Assembly (NCBI RefSeq): GCF_014199525.1
Contig: NZ_JACHNU010000011.1
Location: 1-64,000 of the forward strand
Source of the DNA: Conexibacter arvalis
GTDB taxonomy: Bacteria > Actinomycetota > Thermoleophilia > Solirubrobacterales > Solirubrobacteraceae
Direction: 5' to 3'
Length of the DNA stretch: 64,000 nucleotides
Shown here: positions 1 to 8,060 of the stretch, one piece after another
How positions within the stretch are numbered: the stretch's first letter is position 1
Layout of the letters: every line of letters starts with the position of its first letter
The notes under the pieces: model-generated
The model's input: the letters and a program-made list of their open reading frames with translations, nothing else
Databases searched by the model: none
What the model was told of the DNA's origin: nothing
Program-made: the position numbers and the translations under genes

Positions 1-98
1 AGAGCCGGCTGGTCGAAGGCCGCGGCACGAGCGGCAAGCGCGTCGATCTTGCACGCGCCATCCAGCAGCGAGTACTCGGAATGGACGTGCAGATGCAC
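1..98 (-). CDS. dnaE: DNA polymerase III alpha subunit, N-terminal fragment
   Basis: This is the first 32 codons of a leftward gene cut by the window edge. The bottom strand reads HLHVHSEYSLLDGACKIDAL directly after a GTG start at 98-96. That matches the PHP-domain opening of replicative DnaE polymerases (family knowledge), whose His residues bind metal. An AGGAG motif lies 5 nt upstream of the GTG, which fixes the start. DnaE is the catalytic subunit of the chromosomal replicase. The wording is closer to DnaE1 (VHLHVHSEYSLLDG) than to the error-prone DnaE2/ImuC type, but only 32 residues are visible, so that distinction is tentative. Confidence 0.85.
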   Translation of the reverse strand, partial: MHLHVHSEYSLLDGACKIDALAARAAAFDQPA

Positions 99-234
99 GC
101 CCGCTCCTGATCTGGGTTGGGTCAACGAATCACCATTGGTTGTTCTGCAGGCATGAAGCCATGCCACCTCATCGGTGGTCAAACAACCGTCGTCACGCCA
201 TGAACAACTGTCAGTTGTGAACTATGATGGGCCA

Positions 235-1188
235 GTGGATCTAGACGCCGTGCGTACTGCGGTCGCCGTAGCCGAGACCGGCCAGTTCCAGAAGGCCGCG
301 CTCAAGCTGTCGATCACGCAGCAAGCCGTTTCGAAGCGGATCGCCTCGCTGGAACGAGATCTCGGCGGCGTCCGCCTCTTCACGCGCACCGCACGGGCGG
401 TGGAGCTCACGATCGATGGGCAGGCTTTCATGCCGCACGCCCGTCATCTGCTGGAGGCCGAAGCGAGAGCGGCCGCTTCGGTTCGACCGAGCAGCCGTGC
501 TCTGCGCATCGACGTGATCAACCCGCGGATTGGGCCCGGGCTCTTGGTTCAGGACTTCCATCGCACCCATCCCGAGATCGACCTCGACATCGTGATGCTC
601 TTCGACGCCGAGACTGCGATCGCGGGCGTGCACTCTGGTGCGATCGACGCGACCTTTCGAGCCGTCTCCATTCCGCTTCCTCACGGGATCGACGCCAGCC
701 GCGTTCTTGATGATCCGCTGCAACTTCTCACCGGTCCCGCCCACGAGTTGGCCGCCGCCGAATCGGTCGCCATGGCCGACCTGGCCGGCCACCGGATCTG
801 GATGCCGGCGATCGTCTCGGGCACCGAATGGGCCGCGTACTACGAAGCGCTCGCGGCGGCGTTCGGGCTCACGATCGATCCGATCGGGCCGAATTTCGGC
901 ACCGACGTCCTCCTCGAGATGATCGCGGACGCACCAGCGCTCGCCACGTTCGTCGGCGAGCAGATGCGGCTCGCCTGGCCGTCTCACTACGACCTGCGCC
1001 GTATTCCGCTGCGCGATCCGACCCCGGTGTACCCGCATTCGCTCATCTGGCGGAGCGACAACAAACATCCAGGGCTCGCCGCCCTCCGGGAGCACGTTTT
1101 CGCCGCACCGAGCCATGACATCGAAGGCGATCTCTGGATGCCGAGCTGGGCCGAAACCGTCAGGACCGGAGCTCGATCAGGGGTGTAA
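235..1188 (+). CDS. LysR-family transcriptional regulator
   Basis: Residues 1-60 (numbered from the GTG at 235) form a LysR winged helix-turn-helix, with AETGQFQKAALKLSITQQAV followed by SKRIASLERDLG. The rest is a LysR substrate-binding domain that would sense a small effector in the cytoplasm. A start at GTG 175 is also open and adds 20 residues (337 aa), but they resemble no family sequence. Starting at 235 gives M-DLDAVRTAVAVAE, the usual beginning of the family, and 317 aa. The nearest gene upstream is divergent dnaE and the gene downstream is convergent, so no target operon is obvious. Its TAA stop sits inside the hairpin at 1180-1229. Confidence 0.88.
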   Translation: MDLDAVRTAVAVAETGQFQKAALKLSITQQAVSKRIASLERDLGGVRLFTRTARAVELTIDGQAFMPHARHLLEAEARAAASVRPSSRALRIDVINPRIGPGLLVQDFHRTHPEIDLDIVMLFDAETAIAGVHSGAIDATFRAVSIPLPHGIDASRVLDDPLQLLTGPAHELAAAESVAMADLAGHRIWMPAIVSGTEWAAYYEALAAAFGLTIDPIGPNFGTDVLLEMIADAPALATFVGEQMRLAWPSHYDLRRIPLRDPTPVYPHSLIWRSDNKHPGLAALREHVFAAPSHDIEGDLWMPSWAETVRTGARSGV

Positions 1189-1229
1189 ATCGGGGGATTG
1201 AGTCCCGTCGTCCCCGCCTTTTACGCCCC
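1180..1229. terminator. Hairpin between convergent genes, copy 1 of a repeat
   Basis: Outer arms GGGGTGTAAA (1180-1189) and TTTTACGCCCC (1219-1229) pair with one G-T wobble-type position. Inner arms around 1191-1197 and 1211-1216 (CGGGGGA/TCCCCG) also pair. Each outer arm carries the TAA stop of one convergent gene (the LysR gene and the small membrane protein). It therefore probably serves as a bidirectional terminator. Bases 1183-1224 align without gaps to 4767-4808 with 30 of 42 identities by hand count, so this is also one copy of a dispersed repeat. Confidence 0.7.
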
Positions 1230-1499
1230 GGTTCTCCGGTCGGTGTTTCGGGGATTTCCTGGGAAGAGTCGTCGCACGATCCACGCGAGCAGCCCGGCGC
1301 CTGCAACGCCGGACGAGACGTTGCCCACCGACGGTTCGCCGATGATGGCGGCGGCAGTGCAGGCCAGCACGATCGCGACGACGACCGCCAGTACAAAAGC
1401 ACGCATTCGCAGCTCCTGCCTCACGCGTGCCAGCTCGAGTTCGGCGAGCCGTTCATCCGCACCGCGAACGGATGGCGATGCGCTACGCGGCCGGGTCAT
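1221..1499 (-). CDS. Small membrane protein of unknown function
   Basis: This 92-aa protein has a charged N-terminus (residues 1-32), likely helical with LAELELARVRQELRM. Two hydrophobic stretches follow: AFVLAVVVAIVLACTAAAIIG (about 34-54) and a weaker one around VAGAGLLAWIV (66-76). The tail is short and basic. Its ATG lies 17 bp inside the 3' end of the 767-aa gene, so the two are almost certainly co-transcribed and translationally coupled. A membrane anchor or partner for the larger soluble protein is a reasonable inference. I recognise no family. The stop codon lies in the hairpin at 1180-1229. Confidence 0.7.
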   Translation of the reverse strand: MTRPRSASPSVRGADERLAELELARVRQELRMRAFVLAVVVAIVLACTAAAIIGEPSVGNVSSGVAGAGLLAWIVRRLFPGNPRNTDRRTGA

Positions 1500-3786
1500 C
1501 GCTGTCCTTCACTAATTGGTGGATCGTGTAGCCGACCTCGTCGTCTTCCTCGCCGCTGTCCAAGTCGATCGGCTCCAGCCGAAGGCGCCAGCGCAGCTGG
1601 GAGATCACCTCATTTGCAACCTCGAACGCCTCTCCTACGGTTTCGGTCGCCACGCCACAGCGAACGTGAACGCTTCTGTCGTCACTGGGGTGCGGCTCCA
1701 GCTCCAAGCTGATCGGCAGTGACGCCAAGGCCTCAACGGCGAAACCGAAGTTCGCGCGAATCCGCTCGAACGGCTGGTCGTCCTCTCGGACGAACCGTAT
1801 GGTCGCCTCGAAGCGCATGCGGTCCTCGCGGCCGAAGGCGGCGTGCCGGAGTCCCTCGGCCGTAAGGCGCCTATCGCGGATAACCCCCATACGCCGGCAA
1901 CGCTCGAGTTGCTCTCGCAGGGCCTCGACCCCATCCAAGAGTCGAACTGAGAATTGCAAGGAGTCCAGGGCCCCGCCCGGGAGCACGCGACGCGCCAGTT
2001 CCAATGCCCACGCCTTGGCGTCCGCGATCTCCGCGAAGACGGCATCGGTCGCCAGGGGATGGAACTTGCTCGGAAGCAGCTCGAACACCTTTTCCCAAGC
2101 GAGCGGATGGGACCACTCGCTCTGCCCATTTCTCGCAGCTTCGTCGTCCCGAAAGCACTCGAGGAACCACGGCATGGAGCGTCGTTCGCGGCGACTGCTT
2201 CGCTCCGGAATACGGAGTACCAGTACCGTTCGACCAGGACCGTTCCCCTGGAGGTGGGCACGCTGGCCGGCTCGCCAGCGTGTCGCTCTGAACAGGTCGG
2301 GGAGATCGGCTTCGCGTCTCGCTGTCTCCTTCCACCGTATCTCGGCGCCGGTCTGAGCGCGCGGCGACTCGCCGGGCTCGTCGGTCAAGGTCCAGCTCGG
2401 CTCCTCATCGCCAGTGGTGCGCGGTGCAGGGTCGCCTGCGTCTGGATGCCACGGTGCCCACAGGGACGCGCGCCGCGGGACCCCGGTCGGCACGAGATGC
2501 TCGAGTGACAGGTGCTCCATCTCGGGCAGGTCCTCGTACGCCCATTCCGGATCGAGGATGACTTCGAAAGCGTCCAGCAGCTCCGTCTCCGCTTCCTTGT
2601 ACGCCGCCTCGTTCAGCGAGTCTCCCCGTATCTCCAGCGCCGTCTGCGCTTCCAGCAAGATGAGATGTGCGGCGATCTGCTCCGCGTAGCTGGAGAGTTC
2701 GTGACGGGTTGGCTGGCCGAGCTTCCATCCGACCAAGAACAGCGTGTCGCTGACGTCGTCGACGAGCCCGTCCTCGATCAGGTCGTGAGCGTCAGGAGGG
2801 AGATATTCCTTGAGTGTCTCTTTGGGTTCGCCATCGTGGAAAAAGTCCACTACAACGATGGCAGCGTGACGCAGCGCCTCCTGCGCCGCTGGATGCTTGA
2901 TCCCGTACGCAGATGCGTATGCAGTGGGGCGGAGCACCGAGCCCGACGAAACGCGCACCCCATCCGGATACTCGCCGGTAATCGGTCCAGTGCGACCGTT
3001 AGTAGGCACAAAGCCGAACAGGGCATGGCGGCCGAGCCAGCCTGTGACACAGACGGCAGAACGACCGTTGGCGTCTTCGTCCTCTCCGTCGTCCGGAACG
3101 AAGACCAGCTCACAGCCGCTGTGCTCGATATCCCATTCCGCGAGATGCGCTTCGACGGCCCCCAAAGCTCTGATCGCCTCGAACGAGGGGTCACGAAGCG
3201 GCTCCGTCCGCCATGACCCGTCGGGATCGATATGGAATCCGGGCAGCTCGCGCTCGCGCCGCTCCGCGCGGTAGATACGTTGCGGTCGCTCTCCCTGTTT
3301 CAAGGCATGGTGAAGCCGGCCGGAGCCATAGACCTTTGCCCATGCCTCCATCTCGGCGCGATAGCGATCGCGTTCGGCCGCAGCTTCGTCCAGCGCCTGA
3401 GCGCGGCGACCGCGTGACGACTCTGCAAGCGATGAAGTGACCTCGCGGTATCTGGCGAGGAAGTCCTCCCAAGCAGCGACCAGCGCAGATGCATTGGGGT
3501 CGGCGCAGACTGCGACTCGGCTTCCGAGACGAGCAGCGAGCTCGGGAACGTGGGCTCGTGACGGTCTCGTCCCGGCGACTGTCAGGCGTCCGTCGGGAAA
3601 CGACTTCCCAGGGGGAGCCGACCAGCCGATCACCTCGGTCAGATCCGCAAGGGCCGATTCGTGCTCTCTCGCCTCGTCGGGGGTGATCACGGCGACCTCC
3701 AGCAAGACATCCCCGCCGCGCTCGCGCTGATAGGGGATCGCGTAACCGCCGACAGGCACTTCCCGCGCAAACGCGTCGGTGCGCAT
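1483..3786 (-). CDS. Large protein of unknown family (767 aa)
   Basis: This is a long open frame with good coding character and a GAGGAA ribosome site 7 nt before the ATG. I do not recognise the family. Residues about 105-170 are rich in Ala, Arg and Glu and look coiled-coil. A very acidic patch (DDGEDEDANG) lies near 235. No signal peptide or membrane segment is visible, so it is probably cytosolic. The C-terminal third ends in a run of aspartates and glutamates. Base composition is clearly less GC-rich than in genes beyond 6 kb. The gene is coupled to the small membrane protein (17-bp overlap) and followed upstream by vapBC, which suggests an acquired island. No catalytic motif could be picked out. 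Confidence 0.8.
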   Translation of the reverse strand: MRTDAFAREVPVGGYAIPYQRERGGDVLLEVAVITPDEAREHESALADLTEVIGWSAPPGKSFPDGRLTVAGTRPSRAHVPELAARLGSRVAVCADPNASALVAAWEDFLARYREVTSSLAESSRGRRAQALDEAAAERDRYRAEMEAWAKVYGSGRLHHALKQGERPQRIYRAERRERELPGFHIDPDGSWRTEPLRDPSFEAIRALGAVEAHLAEWDIEHSGCELVFVPDDGEDEDANGRSAVCVTGWLGRHALFGFVPTNGRTGPITGEYPDGVRVSSGSVLRPTAYASAYGIKHPAAQEALRHAAIVVVDFFHDGEPKETLKEYLPPDAHDLIEDGLVDDVSDTLFLVGWKLGQPTRHELSSYAEQIAAHLILLEAQTALEIRGDSLNEAAYKEAETELLDAFEVILDPEWAYEDLPEMEHLSLEHLVPTGVPRRASLWAPWHPDAGDPAPRTTGDEEPSWTLTDEPGESPRAQTGAEIRWKETARREADLPDLFRATRWRAGQRAHLQGNGPGRTVLVLRIPERSSRRERRSMPWFLECFRDDEAARNGQSEWSHPLAWEKVFELLPSKFHPLATDAVFAEIADAKAWALELARRVLPGGALDSLQFSVRLLDGVEALREQLERCRRMGVIRDRRLTAEGLRHAAFGREDRMRFEATIRFVREDDQPFERIRANFGFAVEALASLPISLELEPHPSDDRSVHVRCGVATETVGEAFEVANEVISQLRWRLRLEPIDLDSGEEDDEVGYTIHQLVKDSDDPAA

Positions 3787-4046
3787 CCAAATTTCCTCGG
3801 ACGCGTCTAGCGTCCGGCCGAAGCTAGCTGTCCATGGCGGCCGCGGACCCCGCGACGACCGAGAACACGATTCTAAACATCGGGTGGACAGATCGCAATC
3901 GCGACACGCGCCGACCGCCCGGCGCTCAGGGCGACGGGTGTCTCAATCGCCAAAATAGAGGTGTCTGGAGGCCTCACGCCGGCGGGAACGACTGCAGGAG
4001 AACTGCGCGATCGGGAGGACAGCACCAGCCGTGCTGCTTCGCGTAC

Positions 4047-4463
4047 TCAGTCGATGAGCCGAACGCGATAACGATCGGCAGCGTTGCGGGCCAATGGTCC
4101 GTCGAGCGTCCACAGGTCCGCCGAGAGCTGGTCGGCGAGCGCCAGGTAGGCGGCGTCGTAGGCAGAATGACGTCGCAGCTCGACCGCCGTGTCGATGATC
4201 TTCGTGCCGGCGGCGGGCGGATGGAACGTCACGCCGAGGTCGGCGACGATCTCGAGTGCTTCGGCCACGTCTTCGGTGGAGAGGAAGTCGCGGACGCGAG
4301 CGCGGGTGAGGGCGCTTGCGATCTCGTACTGGGCAAGGATCGGAGCATGAAGCGCCGAGCCGTCGCGTTCCCATCGTTCGAACAGGTCGCTGACCGTCGC
4401 GGCGTGCGGCTCACGGAGGACCAGCGCGAGCGCCATGCTCGCGTCGATGACGATGTCCGTCAT
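4047..4463 (-). CDS. vapC: PIN-domain ribonuclease toxin VapC
   Basis: This 138-aa protein has the acidic residues of the PIN fold. They are D near the start (IVIDASMAL), E in ILAQYEIASAL, D in SAYDAAYLALAD and D in LWTLDGPLA. In this family they coordinate Mg2+ for RNA cleavage. It lies 3 bp downstream of a small ORF that looks like its antitoxin, the usual antitoxin-toxin order. VapC toxins cleave tRNA or rRNA and arrest translation when the labile antitoxin is lost; the target here is unknown. It sits inside the lower-GC island and may stabilise it. Confidence 0.85.
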   Translation of the reverse strand: MTDIVIDASMALALVLREPHAATVSDLFERWERDGSALHAPILAQYEIASALTRARVRDFLSTEDVAEALEIVADLGVTFHPPAAGTKIIDTAVELRRHSAYDAAYLALADQLSADLWTLDGPLARNAADRYRVRLID

Positions 4464-4466
4464 CTA

Positions 4467-4685
4467 CTAAGCGCGCTGCTCGAGCTCGCCACGTGACTCG
4501 CGAACCAGCGCGGCAGCGTCGACGACCTTGGTTTGGCGGGCGCGGAGGGCCGCGGCGCGCTGCAACAGCGACACCGGCTGCTTCGGTCGGGCGGGCGAGT
4601 CGCCCTCGACCGCAAGCAGAGCGCGCTCTGCTTGCTCCTCGCTCCAATGCGGTGCGCGCTCCAGCAGCTTCTCCTTGGCCGTCAT
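4467..4685 (-). CDS. vapB: Putative VapB-type antitoxin
   Basis: This is a 72-residue charged protein, MTAKEKLLERAPHWSEEQAE onward, placed 3 bp before vapC. Size, position and the highly charged helical character fit an antitoxin. The N-terminal part has WSEEQAERAL, a wording common in short antitoxins paired with PIN toxins. The C-terminal ARQTKVVDAAALVRESRGEL would be the toxin-wrapping segment. The DNA-binding fold (AbrB, RHH or other) is not clear from the sequence, so the VapB label rests mainly on context. Confidence 0.7.
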   Translation of the reverse strand: MTAKEKLLERAPHWSEEQAERALLAVEGDSPARPKQPVSLLQRAAALRARQTKVVDAAALVRESRGELEQRA

Positions 4686-4760
4686 GCAACGGATGCTACC
4701 GCTGCTCCTGCCACCGGCTACGCGGTTCGCGGCGATCCGCCGCGCCTACGGCTGGGTCTC

Positions 4761-4809
4761 AATGCGAGGTGTAATTCGTGGGTTTGCCCCGCGTCGCTCC
4801 CGCCTCTCG
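4761..4809. repeat. Hairpin repeat, copy 2
   Basis: TGCGAG (4761-4766) pairs with CTCGCA (4804-4809), and CGTGGG pairs with CCCGCG inside. Bases 4767-4808 match copy 1 at 1183-1224 in 30 of 42 positions with no gap, including GTGTAA, TCG, GGG, TTG, CGTCG and CCCGCCT blocks. No gene ends here. The rest of 4686-4971, between vapB and mug, shows no convincing gene. Confidence 0.55.
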
Positions 4810-4971
4810 CACTGGATGATCCCATCGGGTGCCGAGAGGCTTGCGGTCTTCGTCCGACCGTACCGCTGGTGCGCCAGCGATCCGCCGCGAGAGAGGTGTG
4901 GTGGTCCTGAGTCTCGGATCGCGCGTGGGTCCCTCGCAGGGACGTCGGCCTCGGCCGGGCCGCGGCTCCGG

Positions 4972-5559
4972 TCACCTTGCGAGCACGCCGGCCTCGATCG
5001 CCGGCGCCGCGTAGGCGGCGGCGAGTGTCGCGACCGTCTCGTGGGCGTTGAGCCCGCTTGGGTTCGGAACGACCCACAGCGCCGCGCCGGACCAGCGGGC
5101 GATGCTGTCGGGCGTCTCCGGCTGCCGGCCGGGCGTGGCGCCGCGCACGCCGAACGCATGGCGATAGGCGGTGATGCCGGCGATCGCGACGACGGCCGGG
5201 CGGTGCTCGGCGACGAACCGCAGCAGCCGTTCGCTGCCCTCGCGCAGCTCCGCCGGCGACAACTCGTCTGCGCGTGCCGTCGCCCGGCGCACGAGGTTCG
5301 TGATCCCGATCCCGCGCGCCACCAGCTGCGTGCGGTCGGCGTCGGTCATTCCCGCTACGCGGTCGATCTCGCCGTCGATGATGCCCGCCGCGGCGAGCGC
5401 GGGGTAGAAGCGGTTGCCGGGATGGGCGAAGTGGGTTCTGACCGCCGCGGTCCACAGTCCGGGATTGATGCCGACGAACAGCAGCCTCAGTCCTGGACCG
5501 ATGAGGTCGTCGACCTCCTGATCTCGGAACGCCTCCAGCTCCATACGAGTGAACCCCAT
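4972..5559 (-). CDS. mug: Mismatch-specific uracil/thymine-DNA glycosylase (Mug family)
   Basis: This 195-aa protein has the Mug/TDG signature. GINPG at residues 30-34 carries the Asn that activates the catalytic water. NPSGLN at about 166-171 is the DNA-intercalating loop. The enzyme removes uracil or thymine from G:U and G:T mismatches, starting base-excision repair of deaminated cytosine or 5-methylcytosine. The length is typical, slightly longer than E. coli Mug. It is transcribed leftward and looks monocistronic. The N-terminal extension MGFTRMELEAF allows Met6 as an alternative start. GC content is already closer to the rest of the window than to the island. Confidence 0.9.
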   Translation of the reverse strand: MGFTRMELEAFRDQEVDDLIGPGLRLLFVGINPGLWTAAVRTHFAHPGNRFYPALAAAGIIDGEIDRVAGMTDADRTQLVARGIGITNLVRRATARADELSPAELREGSERLLRFVAEHRPAVVAIAGITAYRHAFGVRGATPGRQPETPDSIARWSGAALWVVPNPSGLNAHETVATLAAAYAAPAIEAGVLAR

Positions 5560-5632
5560 GCCGCCATCCTGCCCGAGCGGCGCGCCGACCGTCGTCCGCT
5601 CGGTCCGGCGCGGGTGGCCGGTTTCGGTCTGC

Positions 5633-6012
5633 CTAGACGATGCGGTCGTCGCGGTGGCGCTGCAGCCCGTCGGCCAGACGGGCGGTGACGTCCGTCATGT
5701 CCATGTCGACACCGTCGCGCTCGACGCGGCCGACGCCGTCCGCGATGTCGCAGCCGCGCAGCATGGCATTGGGCCCGATCAGGCTGTGGGCGCCGACCGC
5801 CAGCGGATGCGTGCTCGTCGCGCGGATGGTCGCGTCCTCGCGGACGATGACCCGTTCGCCGAGGGTCACCTGCCCGTCCGCGGCGGTCAGGACCGCGCCG
5901 AACGCGATGTCGCAGCCGGGCCGACGACGACGTCGCCGCACAGCACCGCGGTCGGCGCGACACGCGCCGTCGGGTCGACGGAGGGAACCTTGCCCTGATG
6001 CTCGATCAGCAT
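5633..6012 (-). pseudogene. Decayed gamma-carbonic-anhydrase-like (left-handed beta-helix) gene
   Basis: An ATG at 6012 with a good ribosome site (AAGGAG, 7 nt upstream) begins MLIEHQGKVPSVDPTARVAP followed by TAVLCGDVVVGP, a hexapeptide-repeat protein. Near 5920 the frame breaks, where one G appears to be missing from a GGCCCGG run. Homology continues in another frame as CDIAFGAVLTAADGQVTLGE through STHPLAVGAHSLIGPNAMLR to a stop at 5633. After GCDIADG the text jumps to a tail ending RHRDDRIV. The middle of the usual C-terminal half (the VPIGWVAVGDP-like region) is missing. A frameshift plus an internal deletion indicates a pseudogene rather than a sequencing slip alone. Such proteins bind metal between trimer subunits. 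Confidence 0.7.
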
Positions 6013-6115
6013 GGAGACGCTCCTTCTTCCGACTGGAATCGCATGCTGTCCGGACCGGCGATTCGCAAAGCCGCGTCGCAGACCCCCGGGCGGTCCCGCA
6101 GCAGGCGATGTGAAC

Positions 6116-6874
6116 CTACGCCTTCCTCGCCTCGATCAGCACGCGCGAGGAGTGCGCGACGAACGCGCCGTCGGCTTCGATCCGCTCGTGCAGCGCGCGC
6201 AGCCGGTCGCGGTAGCGCTCGACGCTGAAGCCGGGAACCCACCAGACGAGCTTTCGCAGCAGGTAGACGGCCGCGCCGACGTCGAGGATCTCGATCCGCA
6301 ACCGCTCGACGCGCTGGTCGACGACGGTCAGGCCGGCGGCCTCCGCGGCCCTCCGCTCGTCGCGTGGGTCGCGCCTGCGGCGTGCCTCCGGCTGCGGACC
6401 GAGGAAGTGCTCGATCAGCTCGAACCCGCTCGCGGGACCGACGTGCTGGGCGAGGTAGGTGCCGCCCGGCCGCAGCACCCGCGCGATCTCGGCCCACCAG
6501 ATCGTCGCCGGATGGCGGCTGACGACCAGGTCGAAGGCCGCGTCGGCGAACGGCAGCGGCGGCTCGTCCGGGTCAGCGACCACGACGACCCCGCGCGGAT
6601 GCAGCAGCGCGGTCGCCTTCGCGACGTTCGGCGGCCACGACTCGGTCGCCGCCATCGTCGCCGGCAGCCGCTCGACGCCGGCGAGCACTTCGCCGCCGCC
6701 GGTCTGGATGTCGAGCGCCGCGCCGACCGCCGCGAGCCGCTGGGCGATCAGGCGTTGGTAACCCCACGACGGACGCTGCTCGGTTGCGCGCCCGTCGAGC
6801 CAGGCGAAGTCCCACCCCTCGACCGGCGCCGCCTCGCCTTCGGCGATCAGCTGCTCGAACGTTCTCCGTGCCAT
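6116..6874 (-). CDS. SAM-dependent methyltransferase
   Basis: This 252-aa class I methyltransferase has the SAM-binding motif ALDIQTGGGEVLAG at residues 52-65 and an acidic residue after beta-2. Motif II-like DLVVSRHPATIWWAEIARVL is followed by RPGG. It resembles the UbiE/Methyltransf_11 group. The substrate cannot be inferred. The ATG at 6874 was chosen because the longer frame (to 7375) runs antisense through the VOC gene and lacks family sequence. It is divergent from the VOC gene at 6950, with 75 bp between them. Confidence 0.85.
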   Translation of the reverse strand: MARRTFEQLIAEGEAAPVEGWDFAWLDGRATEQRPSWGYQRLIAQRLAAVGAALDIQTGGGEVLAGVERLPATMAATESWPPNVAKATALLHPRGVVVVADPDEPPLPFADAAFDLVVSRHPATIWWAEIARVLRPGGTYLAQHVGPASGFELIEHFLGPQPEARRRRDPRDERRAAEAAGLTVVDQRVERLRIEILDVGAAVYLLRKLVWWVPGFSVERYRDRLRALHERIEADGAFVAHSSRVLIEARKA

Positions 6875-6949
6875 GGCGCGCCGGCAGTCATAGCACGCTC
6901 CTCTGCACCAGAAGCCGGTCGGGCTGTTCCCACGATGTAGGTTGGGCAG

Positions 6950-7402
6950 ATGGCACTCAGGATGGACAACGTCGGCATCGTCGTCGAGGACCTTGGAGCG
7001 GCGATCGAGTTCTTCCGCGAGCTCGGCCTCGAGCTCGAAGGGCGGGCGATGGTGGAAGGGGAGTGGGCGGGGCGCGTCACCGGCCTCGGCGACCAGCGCG
7101 TCGAGATCGCCATGATGCGGACGCCGGACGGTCACGGACGGCTCGAGCTGTCGCGCTTTCTCGCACCGCGTATCGTCGCCGATCACCGTAACGCCCCAGT
7201 GAATTCGCTGGGTTACCTCCGCGTCATGTTCGCGGTGGACGACATCGACGAGACGCTCGCTCGGCTCCGCAGGCACGGCGCGCAGCTCGTCGGCAGCGAC
7301 GTCGTCCAGTACGAGGACATGTATCGGCTCTGCTACGTCCGCGGGCCCGAAGGCCTGCTCATCGGGCTCGCGCAAGAGCTCCGATCAGGCAAGGACCGAT
7401 GA
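6950..7402 (+). CDS. VOC (glyoxalase/bleomycin-resistance) family protein
   Basis: This 150-aa protein has the paired beta-alpha-beta-beta-beta modules of the vicinal oxygen chelate superfamily. MDNVGIVVEDLGAAIEFFRE opens module 1 and GYLRVMFAVDDIDETLARL opens module 2; it ends with GPEGLLIGLAQEL. The family includes glyoxalases, dioxygenases and drug-binding resistance proteins, and the specific role here is not evident. There is no clear Shine-Dalgarno. A TAGGTT hexamer 6 nt before the ATG could be a -10 box of a leaderless transcript. The DHFR-like gene follows 30 bp downstream. Confidence 0.88.
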   Translation: MALRMDNVGIVVEDLGAAIEFFRELGLELEGRAMVEGEWAGRVTGLGDQRVEIAMMRTPDGHGRLELSRFLAPRIVADHRNAPVNSLGYLRVMFAVDDIDETLARLRRHGAQLVGSDVVQYEDMYRLCYVRGPEGLLIGLAQELRSGKDR

Positions 7403-7432
7403 GTTGACGCGCGCCCGGCGGTCTTCTCAGAC

Positions 7433-8005
7433 ATGACGAACGCGACGCTGTTCTACGCCACGCAGGTTTCGCTCGACGGCTACATGGAGGCGCCGGGCCA
7501 TGACATCGGCTGGACCGAGCCCGACGCCGAGCTCCACGCCTACATGAACGAGATGGAGAGATCGGCGCAGCTGAGCCTCTTCGGCCGCAGGCTCTACGAG
7601 CTGATGGAGTCGTTCTGGCCGAGCGCCGACGAGGCCCCCGGCGCCCCCGACGAGGTCGTCGAGTTCGCGCGCATCTGGCGTGAGACGCCGAAGGTCGTCT
7701 TCTCCAGCACGCTGGAGCGCGTCACCGGCAACGCCCGCCTCGTCAGAGGCGATGCGGCCGAGGAGGTCGCCAAGATCAAGCGGGAGACCAAGGGCACGAT
7801 CAACGTGGGCGGCGCGCACCTCGCCGCGTCGCTGCTGCGCGCCGGCCTGCTCGACGAGCTGGAGGCGATCGTCTACCCCGTCGTGCTCGGCGCCGGCACG
7901 CCGCTGCTGCCCGAGCTGACCGACCGGGTCAAGCTGCGGCACGTCGCCACGCGCACGTTCGAGTCGGGCGTCGTCAGCGTGCGCTACCGCGTCGACGGCC
8001 GCTGA
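7433..8005 (+). CDS. RibD C-terminal/dihydrofolate-reductase-like protein
   Basis: This 190-aa protein is of the RibD_C (bacterial bifunctional deaminase-reductase C-terminal) family. It has QVSLDGYMEAPGHDIGWTEP at the N-terminus, LFGRRLYELMESFW in the nucleotide-binding region, GTINVGGAHLAASLL, and YPVVLGAGTPLLPEL near the end. These proteins share the DHFR fold and usually bind NADPH, but stand-alone members have uncertain substrates. It is followed 55 bp later by a paralogue of the same length class, so the pair probably arose by duplication. No strong ribosome site is visible before this ATG. Confidence 0.88.
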   Translation: MTNATLFYATQVSLDGYMEAPGHDIGWTEPDAELHAYMNEMERSAQLSLFGRRLYELMESFWPSADEAPGAPDEVVEFARIWRETPKVVFSSTLERVTGNARLVRGDAAEEVAKIKRETKGTINVGGAHLAASLLRAGLLDELEAIVYPVVLGAGTPLLPELTDRVKLRHVATRTFESGVVSVRYRVDGR

Positions 8006-8060
8006 CGTCGCCGAGCGTGCCGTCCGCCGCAGTGTCGAACCCGCCCAAGGAGGACCTCTG

